Source of the DNA: Actinomycetota bacterium
GTDB lineage: Bacteria; Actinomycetota; Thermoleophilia; Gaiellales; Gaiellaceae
Direction: 5' to 3'
Length of the DNA: 6,606 nt
Assembly (NCBI GenBank): GCA_013812265.1
Contig: JACCTQ010000277.1
Coordinates: 1 to 6,606, forward strand
Shown here piece after piece: positions 5,553 through 6,606 of this stretch. The notes beneath the pieces were generated by a model that was not told the origin of the DNA, searched no databases, and was given only the letters and a program-made list of their open reading frames with translations. Each line of letters begins with the position of its first letter. The first letter of the stretch is position 1. Both the position numbers and the translations under genes were made by a program.

Positions 5553-5654
5553 CTCCCGCTCCACGGTACTGACGCGAGCGCGCTCCGCAAGCGCCGCGGC
5601 CCAATCTTTACCTGCCTACTTCAACGCTTCACACGCGGTTAATCTCGGGGGCGA
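5553..5654. promoter_or_regulatory. Divergent intergenic region of channel and reductase genes
   Basis: These ~100 bases must carry start signals for both the minus-strand channel and the plus-strand reductase. The right half is visibly more AT-rich (CAATCTTTACC, GGTTAATC) than its surroundings, as expected for promoters, but I cannot assign reliable -35/-10 pairs. A G-run at 5647-5651 lies 3 bases before the reductase ATG, too close to be a strong ribosome binding site. Confidence 0.4.
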
Positions 5655-6606
5655 ATGAAGCTGCTCGTCCTAGGAGGAACGGTGTTTCTCGGCCGCCATC
5701 TCGTGGAAGCGGCGCTTCGGCGCGGACACGAGGTCACGCTCTTCAACCGCGGCCGGACGAACGCCAGTTTGTTTCCGGAGGTCGAGCGCCTACGGGGCGA
5801 CCGGGACGGCCACCTCGGGGCCCTCGAGAATGGACACTGGGATGCGGCCATCGACACGTCTGGTTATTTCCCGCGCGTCGTCCGAGCGTCTGCGGAGCTG
5901 CTCGCGGATCGCGTCGAACACTACACCTTCGTCTCGTCCGTTTCCGTGTACGCCGACCTGTCCGTCCCGCCGGACGAGTCGTCGCCCGTCGGAGCGCTCG
6001 AGGACGAGACCGTCGAGGAGTTTGGACCAGAGTTCGAGAACTACGGGCCGCTGAAGGCGCTCTGCGAGCGCGAATCCGCGCGAGCGTTTCCGGGCCGCGC
6101 GCTAATCGTCCGGCCTGGTCTCATCGTGGGGCCGCAGGACCCCACGGACCGCTTCACCTACTGGCCTCGGCGCCTCGCCCGGGGCGGGGAGATCCTCGCG
6201 CCGGGCCCGCCCGCGCGCCGAACGCAGTTCATCGACGTTCGCGATCTCGCAGAGTGGCTCGTCGCCATGATCGAGAGACGTGCGACCGGCGTCTTCAACG
6301 CCGTGAACGAGGGTGTGTCTTTCGCGGAACTGCTCGAAGGCGATTCGGTGACCTGGGTCGACGACGAGTTCCTGCTCGCTCACGGCGTCGGGGAGTGGAT
6401 GGAGCTGCCGCTCTGGATCGCGGATCCTGCGTTCAAAGGGATGGAAGAGGCCGACGTCTCGGCCGCCGTCGCGGCCGGCCTGCGCTTTCGTCGCGTCTCG
6501 GAGACCGTGCGCGACACCGCCGAGTGGGACAAAGGGCGCGGCGACTACGAGCCGAAAGCTGGCCTCGCTCCGGAGCGGGAGGCAGAGCTCTTGGCCGCCT
6601 GGCACG
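5655..6606 (+). CDS. NAD(P)-dependent epimerase/reductase (extended or atypical SDR), 3' end outside window
   Basis: The frame is open from ATG 5655 to the right edge, giving 317 residues. The N-terminus is a Rossmann fold with G7-G8-T-x-F11-L-G13-R14-H15 and the strand ending HEVTLFNRGR (25-34), where Arg after Asn suggests NADP or NAD binding at the second strand. FVSSVSVY (92-99) and Y130-x3-K134 (YGPLK) supply the Ser/Tyr/Lys catalytic set. RPGLIVGPQDPTDRFTYW and RTQFIDVRDLAEWL are typical of the family's substrate-binding half. The C-terminal segment, with WVDDEFLLAHGVGEWMELP and LAPEREAELLAAW, is near its usual end, so only a few residues are probably missing. Between FAELLE (223-228) and TWV, only four residues (GDSV) remain where relatives, as I recall them, have about twelve. 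The substrate is unknown; sugar-nucleotide or small-ketone reduction are both possible. Confidence 0.9.
   Translation, partial: MKLLVLGGTVFLGRHLVEAALRRGHEVTLFNRGRTNASLFPEVERLRGDRDGHLGALENGHWDAAIDTSGYFPRVVRASAELLADRVEHYTFVSSVSVYADLSVPPDESSPVGALEDETVEEFGPEFENYGPLKALCERESARAFPGRALIVRPGLIVGPQDPTDRFTYWPRRLARGGEILAPGPPARRTQFIDVRDLAEWLVAMIERRATGVFNAVNEGVSFAELLEGDSVTWVDDEFLLAHGVGEWMELPLWIADPAFKGMEEADVSAAVAAGLRFRRVSETVRDTAEWDKGRGDYEPKAGLAPEREAELLAAWH

Noticed and set aside
4620..5642. 340-codon plus-strand open frame
   Set aside because: It is the antisense of the MscS gene, with Arg/Glu/Asp-rich composition and no domain. GC-rich coding DNA often leaves the opposite strand open.
6102..6605. Minus-strand open frame of 167 codons at the right edge
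   Set aside because: It is a shadow of the reductase gene, which is strongly supported on the plus strand and simply runs off the window.
1..6606. CRISPR arrays, tRNA genes, insertion sequences, integron attC sites, phage genes
   Set aside because: No regularly spaced repeats, cloverleaf arms with conserved TTCRA loops, transposase domains or terminal inverted repeats were found on either strand by eye.

Overview
The window is GC-rich throughout. Its short, tightly packed genes start with GTG about as often as ATG, and its protein families are ones I associate with soil Actinobacteriota: small VOC proteins, RmlC-type cupins, a DUF2834 membrane protein, an AadA/DUF4111 nucleotidyltransferase, an FMN-binding PNPOx-like protein and a GGTxFLGRH-type reductase. 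A Thermoleophilia-like lineage would fit, but that is an inference from family style, not something the sequence proves. I see no rRNA, tRNA, CRISPR array, insertion sequence or phage gene.

Layout from left to right. A VOC-fold protein (144-518, +) converges on a small cupin (595-939, -). A roughly 310-base gap follows, with a stem-loop and a possible decayed repeat-protein fragment. Next come a second VOC protein (1250-1633, +) and a three-helix DUF2834 membrane protein (1657-1980, +). A six-helix membrane protein (2101-2784, +) is followed 32 bases later by an aminoglycoside-nucleotidyltransferase-like gene (2817-3683, +). Beyond it lies what looks like a small gene graveyard on the minus strand (about 3637-3925). 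It holds the first ~54 residues of a cupin whose homology stops at the nucleotidyltransferase stop codon, and just upstream a short stretch resembling the start of a VOC protein. Then come a PNPOx-like flavin protein (4118-4597, +), a perfect 11-bp stem-loop shared by two convergent genes, a MscS-type mechanosensitive channel (4635-5552, -), and divergently an NAD(P)-dependent epimerase/reductase (5655 to the right edge, +) that runs off the window.

The genes do not form one recognisable pathway. They look like an accessory stretch of small binding, detoxification and stress proteins: two VOC proteins, a cupin, a flavin protein, a possible antibiotic-modifying enzyme and an osmotic-shock channel. 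Likely transcription units are 1250-1980 and 2101-3683, with the others single. The points most worth a second look are the truncated cupin and its junction with the nucleotidyltransferase, the nucleotidyltransferase itself with its membrane-protein neighbour, the possible N-terminal loss in the intact-looking cupin, and the possible PLL/DUF346-like relic near 1020-1220. I found no convincing novel multi-gene system.
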